NCBI GenBank assembly: GCA_021200995.1
Contig: JAJQFS010000086.1
Span: forward strand, 62,001-126,000
Direction: 5' to 3'
Length of the DNA: 64,000 nt
Source of the DNA: Lachnospiraceae bacterium
GTDB lineage: Bacteria > Bacillota > Clostridia > Lachnospirales > Lachnospiraceae
The position numbers and the translations under genes are program-made. This document shows positions 1 through 7,522 of this stretch, in pieces. The notes beneath the pieces are model-generated. The model searched no databases and was not told the origin of the DNA. It worked only from the letters and a program-made list of their open reading frames with translations. Positions within the stretch are counted from its first letter, which is position 1. Each line of letters opens with the position of its first letter.

Positions 1-301
1 CCCGCAGCTGGGCGCGATGGGAGCGGCCTGGGCCACACTGTTAAGCTACTTTGTCATGTGGGCGATACGGCTGTTTGATTCCCGCAGGTTCATCCGGCTG
101 GACATTAACCTGAAAAAGGATGTCGTCTCCTATGTTCTGATCCTTTTACAGATGGGGCTTTTATACATACAGACGCTGCCGGCCTATGTAGGCGTGTTCG
201 CGGTCTTTTTCCTGCTGACGTTTCTGCACAGGGAGATTATCGTGGGTATGGTGCGTCTGATACTTGACAGGATACATGCTGTCAGAGGAGATTCTGTATG
301 A
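1..301 (+). CDS. Polysaccharide flippase / oligosaccharide translocase, C-terminal end (5' truncated)
   Basis: The reading frame is open from base 2, so only the last 99 residues are present. They show two hydrophobic segments (roughly residues 6-22 and 44-73 of the fragment) joined by a short basic loop (SRRFIRL), and a basic C-terminal tail. This looks like the end of a MATE-like/Wzx (PST family) membrane protein that flips lipid-linked oligosaccharides across the membrane. The stop overlaps the start of the next gene (ATGA), an O-antigen polymerase/ligase-like protein, which supports a surface-polysaccharide assembly operon. The family assignment is moderate because the body of the protein is outside the window. 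Confidence 0.6.
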   Translation, partial: PQLGAMGAAWATLLSYFVMWAIRLFDSRRFIRLDINLKKDVVSYVLILLQMGLLYIQTLPAYVGVFAVFFLLTFLHREIIVGMVRLILDRIHAVRGDSV

Positions 302-2151
302 AAATTTGTTTCAGTCAATTTCGTTTATCGAATATCAATAAAACAAAGCTGGATCGTTTTGCGTGGACCTTTCTGGCGTTTGCGATGGCCTGCTCTGATC
401 TTGTAGATTATTATTACTGGTGCGATATCAAGAGACTGGGCGTCTGGGTCATGGTTGGAATTTATTTGTATCTCAGATTTGACCTGTACAAAAAACTGCT
501 GAAACCGCATATGCTTTGCGGAATATTTCTAGGCATTGCATGCTGGATCTATTTTCTGAAGGCAAACTATTTCAACTTTTATATTTATTTCAATTATGTG
601 ATGGGACCGGTACTCATGGTATGGCTTCCGATTCTTTTCGATTCGATCAGACAGGCGGTCTTAAATATCAAAAACAAACGGCGCGCGGGACTGTCTGCAG
701 CGGCATTGTTTTTCTATATCATGATCATCTTTATTGCGGTGTCGCCGTATGAACTGAAGTATCGGTACCTGGCTGTTGCGGTTTTTCTGGTACCGTTCTG
801 TGTCTATGATATTGGTGGGACTGATTTCAGAAAAGCGATGCTGGACGGTATGATCAACGGGCTTTGTCTTGGCTTTGTAGTCAGTCAGATCTATTCCTTC
901 CTGTTCGTGCCATATATCAATGATGAGAGATATCGTTCCTATCGTCTGTATGTCACCTTCGCCGGGGAGTCCTATCTGCTGTTCTATATTGCGCTGTATA
1001 TCAAGAGCCTGCGGCTGAAGGTGGAGGGATCAAAGAAGTGGAAGAGAGGGATATTTTATTTCCTGACGGTTTTTGATCTGGCTCTGATGTATCTGGCCGG
1101 CGGCCGCTCTCCCGTGGTTGCGATGGTTGTGATTACCTTCCTGGTGCAGGGAATTTATGTATTCCGTACAAGAGCAGGGGAGAAAGTCTTGAAAAAATCG
1201 CTTCGCGTAGTGATAAACAGCGCGCTGATCGGCATCTGTTCCCTGATTTTGTTTCCGCTTGCGTACTGCTGCGCGCGTTATATGCCGGAGATACTGGACA
1301 GACCGGATTATATTGATTCGATTTATAACAGAAGGTATTCCGTAGTCACGAATTTCCTCGGGAGTCATTATCAGTACGATAATGAATATGAGGCGTATTA
1401 TGAAGGGAAAATGATCGATTTAAACGCCATGACCTTTTCGGAGGTTCTGACCTTTAATCTCGGCCGGATTATACCGGGAGCCAGTTATCTGATTCCAGAT
1501 TATTTTTACGAAAAGGCCCTGCAGGCCAGGATTGACCGTTACACACAGTATCTGGAGCTGGGCTACACGACACAGGAAGATTACGATCAGTATATCTATA
1601 AGCTGCTGTATGAGGATGAGATCCTGGCCGCATGGCCGGGAGATCAGCTGGATTTTCTGGAAATCGATGAGGAAACAAGAGGGGAGAGCGAACTGAATCC
1701 GTACTTTATCAACATTTATGAGGTTTCCAGTTCACAGCTGCGAACAGCAATCTGGACGTTTACGATCAATCATCTGAATTTGTTCGGTCACCAGTATGAG
1801 ACATTTAAATTCTATGAGGGCTATACCTATGACCTGGAGGTAAGCTGTCTGGAACATGCGCATAATGTATTTCTGATTATCGGCTACAATCACGGCATTT
1901 TTGCGATGGCCGCATTTATCGCCATGTTCGTCTGTGCGGTCGTTTCTTCATTTCGCTCTTATCTGCGCACGAACAGGCTGGAAGAGCTGCTGCCGGCACT
2001 TTTTGTGATTGGAATGAGCGTTTTCGGCATGTTTGAGCGGGCGTTTGACTTCCTGTATGACAATACCTTTACCATGATGATTCTGTTCTGTGTGATCTGT
2101 CTGAGAAACAGGACAGGACAGCCGGCAGTGGAAAAGCAGTCTGAAGCCTGA
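298..2151 (+). CDS. O-antigen polymerase/ligase-like membrane protein (Wzy/WaaL type)
   Basis: This 617-residue polytopic membrane protein has about ten hydrophobic segments. A long hydrophilic loop (about residues 330-505) carries an EHAHN motif at about 519-523, just before the last membrane segments. A large outward-facing loop with a His-containing motif near its end is typical of the O-antigen ligase/polymerase superfamily (PF04932-like), which joins polysaccharide units outside the membrane. It overlaps the flippase tail by four bases (ATGA), so the two are likely co-transcribed. It is longer than most family members (about 400-450 residues) because of the loop. Whether it polymerises or ligates cannot be told from sequence alone. 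Confidence 0.7.
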   Translation: MKICFSQFRLSNINKTKLDRFAWTFLAFAMACSDLVDYYYWCDIKRLGVWVMVGIYLYLRFDLYKKLLKPHMLCGIFLGIACWIYFLKANYFNFYIYFNYVMGPVLMVWLPILFDSIRQAVLNIKNKRRAGLSAAALFFYIMIIFIAVSPYELKYRYLAVAVFLVPFCVYDIGGTDFRKAMLDGMINGLCLGFVVSQIYSFLFVPYINDERYRSYRLYVTFAGESYLLFYIALYIKSLRLKVEGSKKWKRGIFYFLTVFDLALMYLAGGRSPVVAMVVITFLVQGIYVFRTRAGEKVLKKSLRVVINSALIGICSLILFPLAYCCARYMPEILDRPDYIDSIYNRRYSVVTNFLGSHYQYDNEYEAYYEGKMIDLNAMTFSEVLTFNLGRIIPGASYLIPDYFYEKALQARIDRYTQYLELGYTTQEDYDQYIYKLLYEDEILAAWPGDQLDFLEIDEETRGESELNPYFINIYEVSSSQLRTAIWTFTINHLNLFGHQYETFKFYEGYTYDLEVSCLEHAHNVFLIIGYNHGIFAMAAFIAMFVCAVVSSFRSYLRTNRLEELLPALFVIGMSVFGMFERAFDFLYDNTFTMMILFCVICLRNRTGQPAVEKQSEA

Positions 2152-2271
2152 ATTTATTTTTTGGTTGGCGAATTTATTTTTCACCTGAAAGTAAAAAAAG
2201 ACTTGTATTTTTCACGGATGTCTGATATTATCATCATTGTTGTGAAGAAAATGATTGTCACAGCATGGCAG

Positions 2272-2344
2272 GCCACCGTAGCTCAGTCGGTAGAGCGACG
2301 CACTCGTAATGCGTAGGTCAGGGGTTCGAATCCCCTCAGTGGCT
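2272..2344 (+). tRNA. tRNA-Thr (anticodon CGT)
   Basis: The cloverleaf is complete: D arm GCTC/GAGC, anticodon stem ACGCA/TGCGT around loop CTCGTAA (anticodon CGT at 2305-2307, reads ACG), five-base variable loop, and T arm AGGGG/CCCCT with TTCGAAT. The acceptor stem GCCACCG/CAGTGGC has one C-A mismatch at the sixth pair. No CCA is encoded; the discriminator base is T at 2344. A terminator hairpin follows within 10 bases. Confidence 0.96.
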
Positions 2345-2353
2345 TTTGGAAAG

Positions 2354-2379
2354 CGGAGCAGGTGTCTGCTCCGTTTTTT
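2354..2379 (+). terminator. Rho-independent terminator after tRNA-Thr
   Basis: A perfect 8-bp stem CGGAGCAG/CTGCTCCG with loop GTGT is followed by six T residues. It ends the tRNA transcript 35 bases downstream of the tRNA and lies only 20 bases ahead of the acetylesterase start, so that gene either reads through or has a promoter inside the tRNA region. Confidence 0.88.
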
Positions 2380-2398
2380 GGATTGGAGGAATACGGTG

Positions 2399-3961
2399 AT
2401 GGATGTACGCAGACTGGGTTTTCCATATCAGTATCAGGCTCAGGTGCCGCATAAGGGCGTCTATCGTGTGACAGTGCAGCTGTCCGGAGGTGAGCAGGGC
2501 GTCAAAAATCTGAATCTGTACACAGGACGAAGGAATCTGATCCGCAGAGATCTGGAAATCGCAGCCGGCGAAACGCGCACGATTACCTTTTACAGTCATG
2601 TCTGCGAGTATCTGTCCGTGGTAGGAGAGCCGGCAAGACTGGACCAGCAAATCAGAATTTCACTGCTGGGCGATGCTTCCAGACTGGAGGAATGCCTGAA
2701 GTCGGTTAAAATTGAGGAGGCGAATGTCCCTACCGTGTTCATCGGCGGCGACTCTCTGGTGGCGGATTATGAGGCGGAATATCCCTACAATCCGCTGATG
2801 AGCTTTGGCAGCTGGGGACAGAACCTGCCGCAGTATTTTGAGGGCCTTGCGTTCTGCAATCAGGCGCATGGGGGACTGACTACCAATTGTTTTAAGCAGG
2901 ATGGTCATTGGGATATCGTCCGTGACAATATAAAGCCGGGAGATGTCTTTATACTGCAGTTTGGCCACAACGACCAGAAGCGGCGCAATCTGAAGGCTTA
3001 TGTGCAGTACGCTTCCAATCTGCGCTGGTATATCAGTGAAGTACGTGCGAGAGGCGCGTATCCTGTGATTGTGACCTCCATGAGCCGGATTCCCAGCCGT
3101 GATGAGGACGGGTGGTATGATTTACTGAAGGAATATGAGGAAAGCTGCCTCAGAGTGGGACAGGAGTATCATGTGCCGGTAATCAATCTGCACGATTATT
3201 CCTTCCGGCTGTTTTGTGAAAAGGGCATTGACTGGTGCAGAGATTATTTCATGGATGTGACGCATACCAATGATTACGGGGCGCTTTTGATGACGCAATT
3301 TATCGCGCAGGAACTGGTCAGATGCGGTGTCGAGCCGTTTGCTTCCCACAGAAATGATTTTGACGGAAAACCGTGGCGGCCGGATGTAACGCTGCGGCCG
3401 CGGAACGCTGTCTCAAGTGACGAAAAGGAAGAGCGGCCGGTGCTGCCGCATGATCTGCCGAAGCTTCCTTATGCGGATTGTCAGGGGATTAAACAGGAGC
3501 GGAAGCTGAAGGAGGCCATGTGGAAGGGACTGCTGGATCCGTGCGTGAAGTATTTCCATCCGTTTGATGATTTGCCCAGAGGACAGTTTTTGTACCTGTT
3601 TTTCAAGGCGATGCCGCCGGCAGTGCGAAAGCCGTGGAGCGCGCCGTACTGCGATCTGTACCGCTATGAGTGGGACGCGCAGAATGTGCAGGCAGCTTAT
3701 GACAGCAATCTGATCGATGAGAGCACCACGCCGGACAGACATTTCAGACCGGACGACGCATTGACGGGAAGAGAGTTTTTAAGCTTTATGGTCAGAAGTT
3801 TACATCCGGTTTCAGAGCGGGAGATTTCCATGGAGGACTGCGAGAAGGAAGCAAAGGAGCTAGGACTGTTGTGGGAGGGCTATAAGCCTGACCAGCCGGT
3901 CAACAGGGCGGACTGTGCGGCGGCTCTTGCAGAGCTTATGGATGTGGCTGCTCGGAGGTGA
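2399..3961 (+). CDS. SGNH/GDSL hydrolase, rhamnogalacturonan acetylesterase-like, with C-terminal extension
   Basis: The 521-residue protein starts at an ATG with GGAGG eight to ten bases upstream; an upstream in-frame start inside the tRNA is not credible. The SGNH blocks are visible: GGDS (Ser nucleophile, block I), FGHND (block III) and DVTH (block V, catalytic Asp and His). The FGHNDQK form is typical of rhamnogalacturonan acetylesterases, which remove acetyl groups from galacturonate residues in pectin. An N-terminal beta-type domain (about residues 1-115) precedes the hydrolase domain. A C-terminal region (about 360-520) has two weak SLH-like stretches (VNRADCAAALAELM). There is no signal peptide, so it should act in the cytoplasm on imported oligosaccharides, which agrees with the neighbouring importer and intracellular glycosidases. 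Confidence 0.82.
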   Translation: MDVRRLGFPYQYQAQVPHKGVYRVTVQLSGGEQGVKNLNLYTGRRNLIRRDLEIAAGETRTITFYSHVCEYLSVVGEPARLDQQIRISLLGDASRLEECLKSVKIEEANVPTVFIGGDSLVADYEAEYPYNPLMSFGSWGQNLPQYFEGLAFCNQAHGGLTTNCFKQDGHWDIVRDNIKPGDVFILQFGHNDQKRRNLKAYVQYASNLRWYISEVRARGAYPVIVTSMSRIPSRDEDGWYDLLKEYEESCLRVGQEYHVPVINLHDYSFRLFCEKGIDWCRDYFMDVTHTNDYGALLMTQFIAQELVRCGVEPFASHRNDFDGKPWRPDVTLRPRNAVSSDEKEERPVLPHDLPKLPYADCQGIKQERKLKEAMWKGLLDPCVKYFHPFDDLPRGQFLYLFFKAMPPAVRKPWSAPYCDLYRYEWDAQNVQAAYDSNLIDESTTPDRHFRPDDALTGREFLSFMVRSLHPVSEREISMEDCEKEAKELGLLWEGYKPDQPVNRADCAAALAELMDVAARR

Positions 3962-4043
3962 ACGCAAATATATATCTGACGAATATCTGCGGTTATCTGT
4001 GACGAATATCTGCAGTAAGCTCCTGATAATACATCATGAATAG

Positions 4044-4085
4044 GGGAAGGACTCCGGATACTTGCATGGAGACCTTCCCTTTTTT
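4044..4085 (+). terminator. Rho-independent terminator after the acetylesterase gene
   Basis: The stem GGGAAGG/CCTTCCC contains an inner CTCC/GGAG pairing and is followed by six T residues. It sits between the acetylesterase and the convergent AraC-type gene. T residues are on the plus-strand side only, so it mainly serves the forward gene. Confidence 0.8.
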
Positions 4086-4093
4086 AAATGCGG

Positions 4094-5107
4094 TTAAATC
4101 TGTGGCTCTATCCAGCCGGAGTATTCGATGATCGCGTTTTCCTGTCCGTTTTTCTCCTGCAATGTGATTTCCCGGCGGTAATCCCGCGGCGTGGTGCCCA
4201 TGATCTGCTGAAAATGACGGTTAAAGCTGGAGAGCGTGCGATAGCCGACCTGCTCGGAAATCTCCAGAATGGATTTCTGGGTGCTGCCCAAAAGGGTGCA
4301 GGCTCTGGTAATGCGGGTATTGTGCAGATAATCGAGCGGCGCGATGTTCATGATCTCGCGGAAGGTGCGGCGAAAGTGCGTATCGCTCATGTAGCAGAGC
4401 TCAGCCAGATATTGTATGGAAAACTGCTGCATATAATTCTGAAAGATATAATCGAGAGCGGGGGCGATGACCAGGCGGTTGTCGGGACTTGGCGCGGCGT
4501 TTCGGGATTCGTTTTTTGCATCCGGATTTTTCACAATAGGTGGGACCGAAGAGTCGGCGGCGTCTGAAGCTGTAATTGCTGAAATCTCGGCTCCGTAAAT
4601 CTCTATGTAGAGCGCCAGCAAAAGTCCCTTGGCGCTGACCTCGTACCCAAGGCGTTTTTCCTTTAACTCCGCGATAGCGGTTTTGGACAGCTGCCAGATC
4701 TGGGGATAGTCCTCTCTGTTCAGAATGAGCTGAAAGTTTTCCAGCGGCAGATTTGCCAGATTGTATTCTTTATTCGTAATAGGCAGAATACCCTTAAAAA
4801 ATCCCCAGGGATTGAACATCAGGTAGAGCCAGTAGCTGGAAGTTCCTGAATCGGAGCAGGTGGTGTGCGGAATGTTCTCCGGAATGACGGTCACATCCCC
4901 TTCATGAAAACGGATATCCTCCCCGCGGAATTTCATATAGCCGCTGCCCTTTAAACAGACGCCGATCTCCATGCAGTTATGGAAGTGAAGGCGGTCGCTT
5001 AAGGTGTCCGAGATTTCCCACTGATTTCCGTCCAGAAGCAGCATGACGGGGAAAGCCGGGTCCAGATCATATTTCCTGTATTCGGTGATATGCTTTGACT
5101 TTGGCAT
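4094..5107 (-). CDS. AraC-family transcriptional regulator (cupin sensor plus AraC DNA-binding domain)
   Basis: The 337-residue protein has an N-terminal cupin-like sugar-binding domain (about 20-110, including RLHFHNCMEIGV and EGDVTVIPENIPH) and a C-terminal two-helix-turn-helix AraC domain (about 225-325, with LAELCYMSDTHFRRTFRE and ending GTTPRDYRRE). The chosen start has GAGAGG eight bases upstream. A start 10 codons further up would lie only two bases inside the predicted transcript from the promoter at 5147-5175. It is divergent from the sugar ABC transporter operon and convergent with the acetylesterase, so it most likely controls pectin-oligosaccharide use. The effector is not deducible from sequence. 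Confidence 0.9.
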   Translation of the reverse strand: MPKSKHITEYRKYDLDPAFPVMLLLDGNQWEISDTLSDRLHFHNCMEIGVCLKGSGYMKFRGEDIRFHEGDVTVIPENIPHTTCSDSGTSSYWLYLMFNPWGFFKGILPITNKEYNLANLPLENFQLILNREDYPQIWQLSKTAIAELKEKRLGYEVSAKGLLLALYIEIYGAEISAITASDAADSSVPPIVKNPDAKNESRNAAPSPDNRLVIAPALDYIFQNYMQQFSIQYLAELCYMSDTHFRRTFREIMNIAPLDYLHNTRITRACTLLGSTQKSILEISEQVGYRTLSSFNRHFQQIMGTTPRDYRREITLQEKNGQENAIIEYSGWIEPQI

Positions 5108-5146
5108 GGCGTTTTCCTCTCGGGTTGAAAAATTCATTTGCCTACA

Positions 5147-5175
5147 ATTATAATGAAAAATGACTTGGAACTCAA
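5147..5175 (-). promoter_or_regulatory. Sigma-A-type promoter of the AraC-family gene
   Basis: On the reverse strand TTGAGT (5175-5170) and a perfect TATAAT (5152-5147) are separated by exactly 17 bases. The predicted transcript starts near 5140, about 30 bases before the chosen ATG. Confidence 0.78.
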
Positions 5176-5200
5176 TTCTTTTTTGTATTCTCTATATGAA

Positions 5201-5232
5201 TTTGTGCAGGATTTGTGCAGGATTATGCAGGA
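5201..5232. repeat. Three phased 11-bp direct repeats (possible regulator binding sites)
   Basis: Two exact copies of TTTGTGCAGGA lie back to back (5201-5211, 5212-5222), followed by a degenerate third (TTATGCAGGA). The 11-base period is about one helical turn, so the copies face the same side of the DNA. They lie just upstream of the AraC-gene promoter and about 300 bp ahead of the transporter operon. Binding by the AraC protein is inference. Confidence 0.5.
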
Positions 5233-5491
5233 TTTATATTCTCCGGTTTTAACAGTGCTTCAAAAATGTGAAAATTTTGTGCCAGATTGCATAAAATTTA
5301 ACGATCTGGTCGATAAAATTCGTGCAAAATATCTTGAAATAGTTGGCAGAAAGCATTATAAAAGGCCGAAACTGCACAGTATTTCGACATTATTGCCTAG
5401 AAAATGTGACGAAAATGTAGGATAATATACCAAAAGTAAGTTACGGCTTTTTATGCTGAATTCCATGAGTGCAAGCGAGTCAGCGCGTTCT

Positions 5492-5521
5492 TTGCGGTTG
5501 ACGAGCGACGAATGGGATAAT
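5492..5521 (+). promoter_or_regulatory. Probable promoter of the sugar ABC transporter operon
   Basis: TTGCGG (5492-5497) and GATAAT (5516-5521) are separated by 18 bases. A TG dinucleotide one base before the -10 hexamer gives an extended -10. The inverted repeat at 5518-5544 overlaps the -10 and the expected start point, a good place for a repressor site. The rest of the 430-bp region 5138-5568 holds no convincing gene. Confidence 0.5.
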
Positions 5522-5544
5522 GATTGCGCCTTTTGCAATCATTA
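5518..5544. promoter_or_regulatory. Perfect 10-bp inverted repeat at the transporter promoter (candidate operator)
   Basis: TAATGATTGC is repeated inverted as GCAATCATTA around a seven-base GCCTTTT centre. It covers the end of the -10 and the likely start point and ends 12 bases before the AGGAATG/GGAGG region of the first permease. No T tract follows, so an operator or 5' mRNA hairpin is more likely than a terminator. Confidence 0.5.
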
Positions 5545-5568
5545 TATTATAAGAATGGAGGTTTTAAG

Positions 5569-6516
5569 ATGGCGAAAACGAAGGCAAAACCCGTAAAGGG
5601 AACGACCACGCCATGGAGCAAGGCGATCAAGCGCGACTGGCAGCTGTACCTGATGGTACTGATCCCTCTGGTACTGGTGTGTGTGTTCGTCTACGGCGCA
5701 TATCCCGGTCTGCACATGGCGTTCATGGATTATAAGCCCGCGAAGGGCTATGCGGGCAGCGAATGGGTAGGACTGCAGACATTCCAGAAGATCTTCCAGG
5801 ATGCTGATTTCATTCGTGCGCTGCGCAACTCGATTGTATTTAATATACTGGATCTGCTGGTCGGTTTCCCGATGCCGATCATCCTGGCCCTGATGTTAAA
5901 TGAACTGAGATTTCAGAAGTTTAAGAAGGTCTCGCAGACGATTCTGTATATGCCTCACTTTTTGTCCTGGGCCATCATCGGCAGCATCGCACTGACCATG
6001 TTTAAACCCTCCAGTGGTCTGGTCAACACACTTTTAATGAATGTCGGCGTGATTTCCGAGGGTATTCCGTTCCTGAATGAGAAGTGGCACTGGGCGGTGA
6101 CTTACCTGCTCATAGGTGTCTGGCAGAGCATGGGCTGGGGCACGATCCTGTATCTGGCGGCCATCACCGGTATCAGCGCGGATCTGTATGAGGCGGCCAT
6201 GATCGACGGCGCCAACCGATGGAAGAGAATGTGGTATATTGCTCTTCCGGGCATTAAGAGTACAATCATCACATTGTTGATCATGAACCTTGGCAAGGTG
6301 ATGGGGTCCAACTTCGAACGTCTGAAGGCATTTGAAAATTCCATGGTCAAGGATTTCCAGTATCAGCTGGCCATCTACATTTATAATAAAGGTCTGAGCA
6401 ATCAGAAATACAGTATGGCCACCGCCGTAGGTCTCTTCCAGTCTCTGGTAGGACTGGTGCTGGTGCTTTTAACTGACCGTATCGCCAAGGCAATGGGCGA
6501 GAACGGATTACTGTAA
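5569..6516 (+). CDS. Carbohydrate ABC transporter permease 1 (LplB/YteP-like)
   Basis: The 315-residue inner-membrane permease has six hydrophobic segments. The EAA-type loop EAAMIDGANRWKRMWYIALP (about 205-224) contacts the ATPase. The start has GGAGG seven bases upstream. The N-terminal form KRDWQLYLMVLIPLV with a YGAYPG loop is typical of the LplB/YteP subgroup of CUT1 importers, which take up uronate-containing or other complex oligosaccharides in Firmicutes. The gene is first in a permease-permease-binding-protein operon. No ATPase gene is adjacent; this subgroup usually shares an MsmX-type ATPase encoded elsewhere. Confidence 0.92.
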   Translation: MAKTKAKPVKGTTTPWSKAIKRDWQLYLMVLIPLVLVCVFVYGAYPGLHMAFMDYKPAKGYAGSEWVGLQTFQKIFQDADFIRALRNSIVFNILDLLVGFPMPIILALMLNELRFQKFKKVSQTILYMPHFLSWAIIGSIALTMFKPSSGLVNTLLMNVGVISEGIPFLNEKWHWAVTYLLIGVWQSMGWGTILYLAAITGISADLYEAAMIDGANRWKRMWYIALPGIKSTIITLLIMNLGKVMGSNFERLKAFENSMVKDFQYQLAIYIYNKGLSNQKYSMATAVGLFQSLVGLVLVLLTDRIAKAMGENGLL

Positions 6517-6531
6517 GGGAGGTGCGAACGT

Positions 6532-7443
6532 ATGGCAAAGAATAAAGAAGAAGACAGATCCGCCGGCGCGCGCGCCATAGTGAGGTTCCGGGTCAGTGAT
6601 GTCGTCATCATTGCGTTTATCAGTATTTTGTGCCTGACCTGCATCCTGCCGATTCTGCATGTACTTTCCAAGTCCCTTTCCAGCAATACGGCGGTTCTTG
6701 CAAGAAAGGTATATTTCTGGCCTGTGGATTTTTCACTGGCCGCGTTTAAGGAAGTCTTTGCGGATTCCTCCATGACCTATTCCATGTTTTTCTCGGTGGA
6801 GGTTACTCTGATTTTCACAATCCTGGGCATGATCGTCTGCACCTGTGCAGCATATCCGCTTTCCAAAAAGCGCCTGAAGGGCAGAAGCGTGCTGACCTTC
6901 CTTTTGATGGTACCGATGTATTTCTCGGCCGGTATCATTCCGCAGTATCTGCTGTATTTTAACCTGGGTATTTATGATACCATGTGGGTGCTGATCCTGC
7001 CGCTGATTTATTCCGCGTATAATATGCTGATCATGAAGAATTTCTTTCTGACCACAATACCGGAGAGCCTGGAGGAGTCGGCGTTCTTAGATGGGGCGTC
7101 CAATTTCCAGATATTGTTCAAGATTGTCCTGCCGTTGTGCAAGCCGATTCTGGCGACACTGTCCCTGTTCTACGCGGTTGGCCGGTGGAACTCCTACGCG
7201 GACAATATGTACTATACCCGCTCCTCTGACCTGAAGATGATCCAGTACAAGCTGTATCAGCTGGTTGCGGCGGCGGCAGAGTCACAGACCTCTTCTCTGG
7301 ACACCGGCAGCACGATTGAGTCCACACCTGAGGTGCTGCAGGCTGCGTGTGTAATGTTTGCCACAGTCCCGATCCTGATTATCTACCCGTTCGTACAGAA
7401 ATACTTTGTACAGGGCACCATGGTAGGCGCGGTGAAGGAGTAA
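6532..7443 (+). CDS. Carbohydrate ABC transporter permease 2 (YtcP-like)
   Basis: The 303-residue partner permease lies 15 bases after permease 1, with GGGAGG ahead of its ATG. It has six membrane segments. The EAA loop around ESLEESAFLDGASNFQILFK (about 184-203) and a C-terminal QKYFVQGTMVGAVKE tail match the YtcP/LplC group. The long polar stretch before the last membrane segment (about 240-270) is usual for this subgroup. It forms the heteromeric channel with permease 1. Confidence 0.93.
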   Translation: MAKNKEEDRSAGARAIVRFRVSDVVIIAFISILCLTCILPILHVLSKSLSSNTAVLARKVYFWPVDFSLAAFKEVFADSSMTYSMFFSVEVTLIFTILGMIVCTCAAYPLSKKRLKGRSVLTFLLMVPMYFSAGIIPQYLLYFNLGIYDTMWVLILPLIYSAYNMLIMKNFFLTTIPESLEESAFLDGASNFQILFKIVLPLCKPILATLSLFYAVGRWNSYADNMYYTRSSDLKMIQYKLYQLVAAAAESQTSSLDTGSTIESTPEVLQAACVMFATVPILIIYPFVQKYFVQGTMVGAVKE

Positions 7444-7463
7444 TTTTCGATTTTCAGTTCAAG

Positions 7464-7494
7464 ATAATCATCCGGCTATTGACCGGATCATTAT
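7464..7494 (+). other. Intercistronic hairpin between permease 2 and the binding-protein gene
   Basis: A 12-base arm ATAATCATCCGG pairs with CCGGATCATTAT (one mismatch) around a seven-base loop. No T run follows directly. Such hairpins between permease and binding-protein genes can stabilise the downstream mRNA so that the binding protein is made in excess; that role is inferred here. Confidence 0.5.
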
Positions 7495-7522
7495 AAAAGT
7501 TTTATAAAAGGAGGAAAAATTT

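Noticed and set aside
4088..4567. A 159-residue plus-strand frame opposite the AraC gene
   Set aside because: It begins in the terminator T tract and lies wholly antisense to the conserved AraC DNA-binding domain.
5138..5425. A 95-residue frame on the plus strand in the AraC-transporter gap
   Set aside because: It starts inside the AraC promoter, has no ribosome site, crosses the 11-bp repeats and is AT-rich with no recognisable features.
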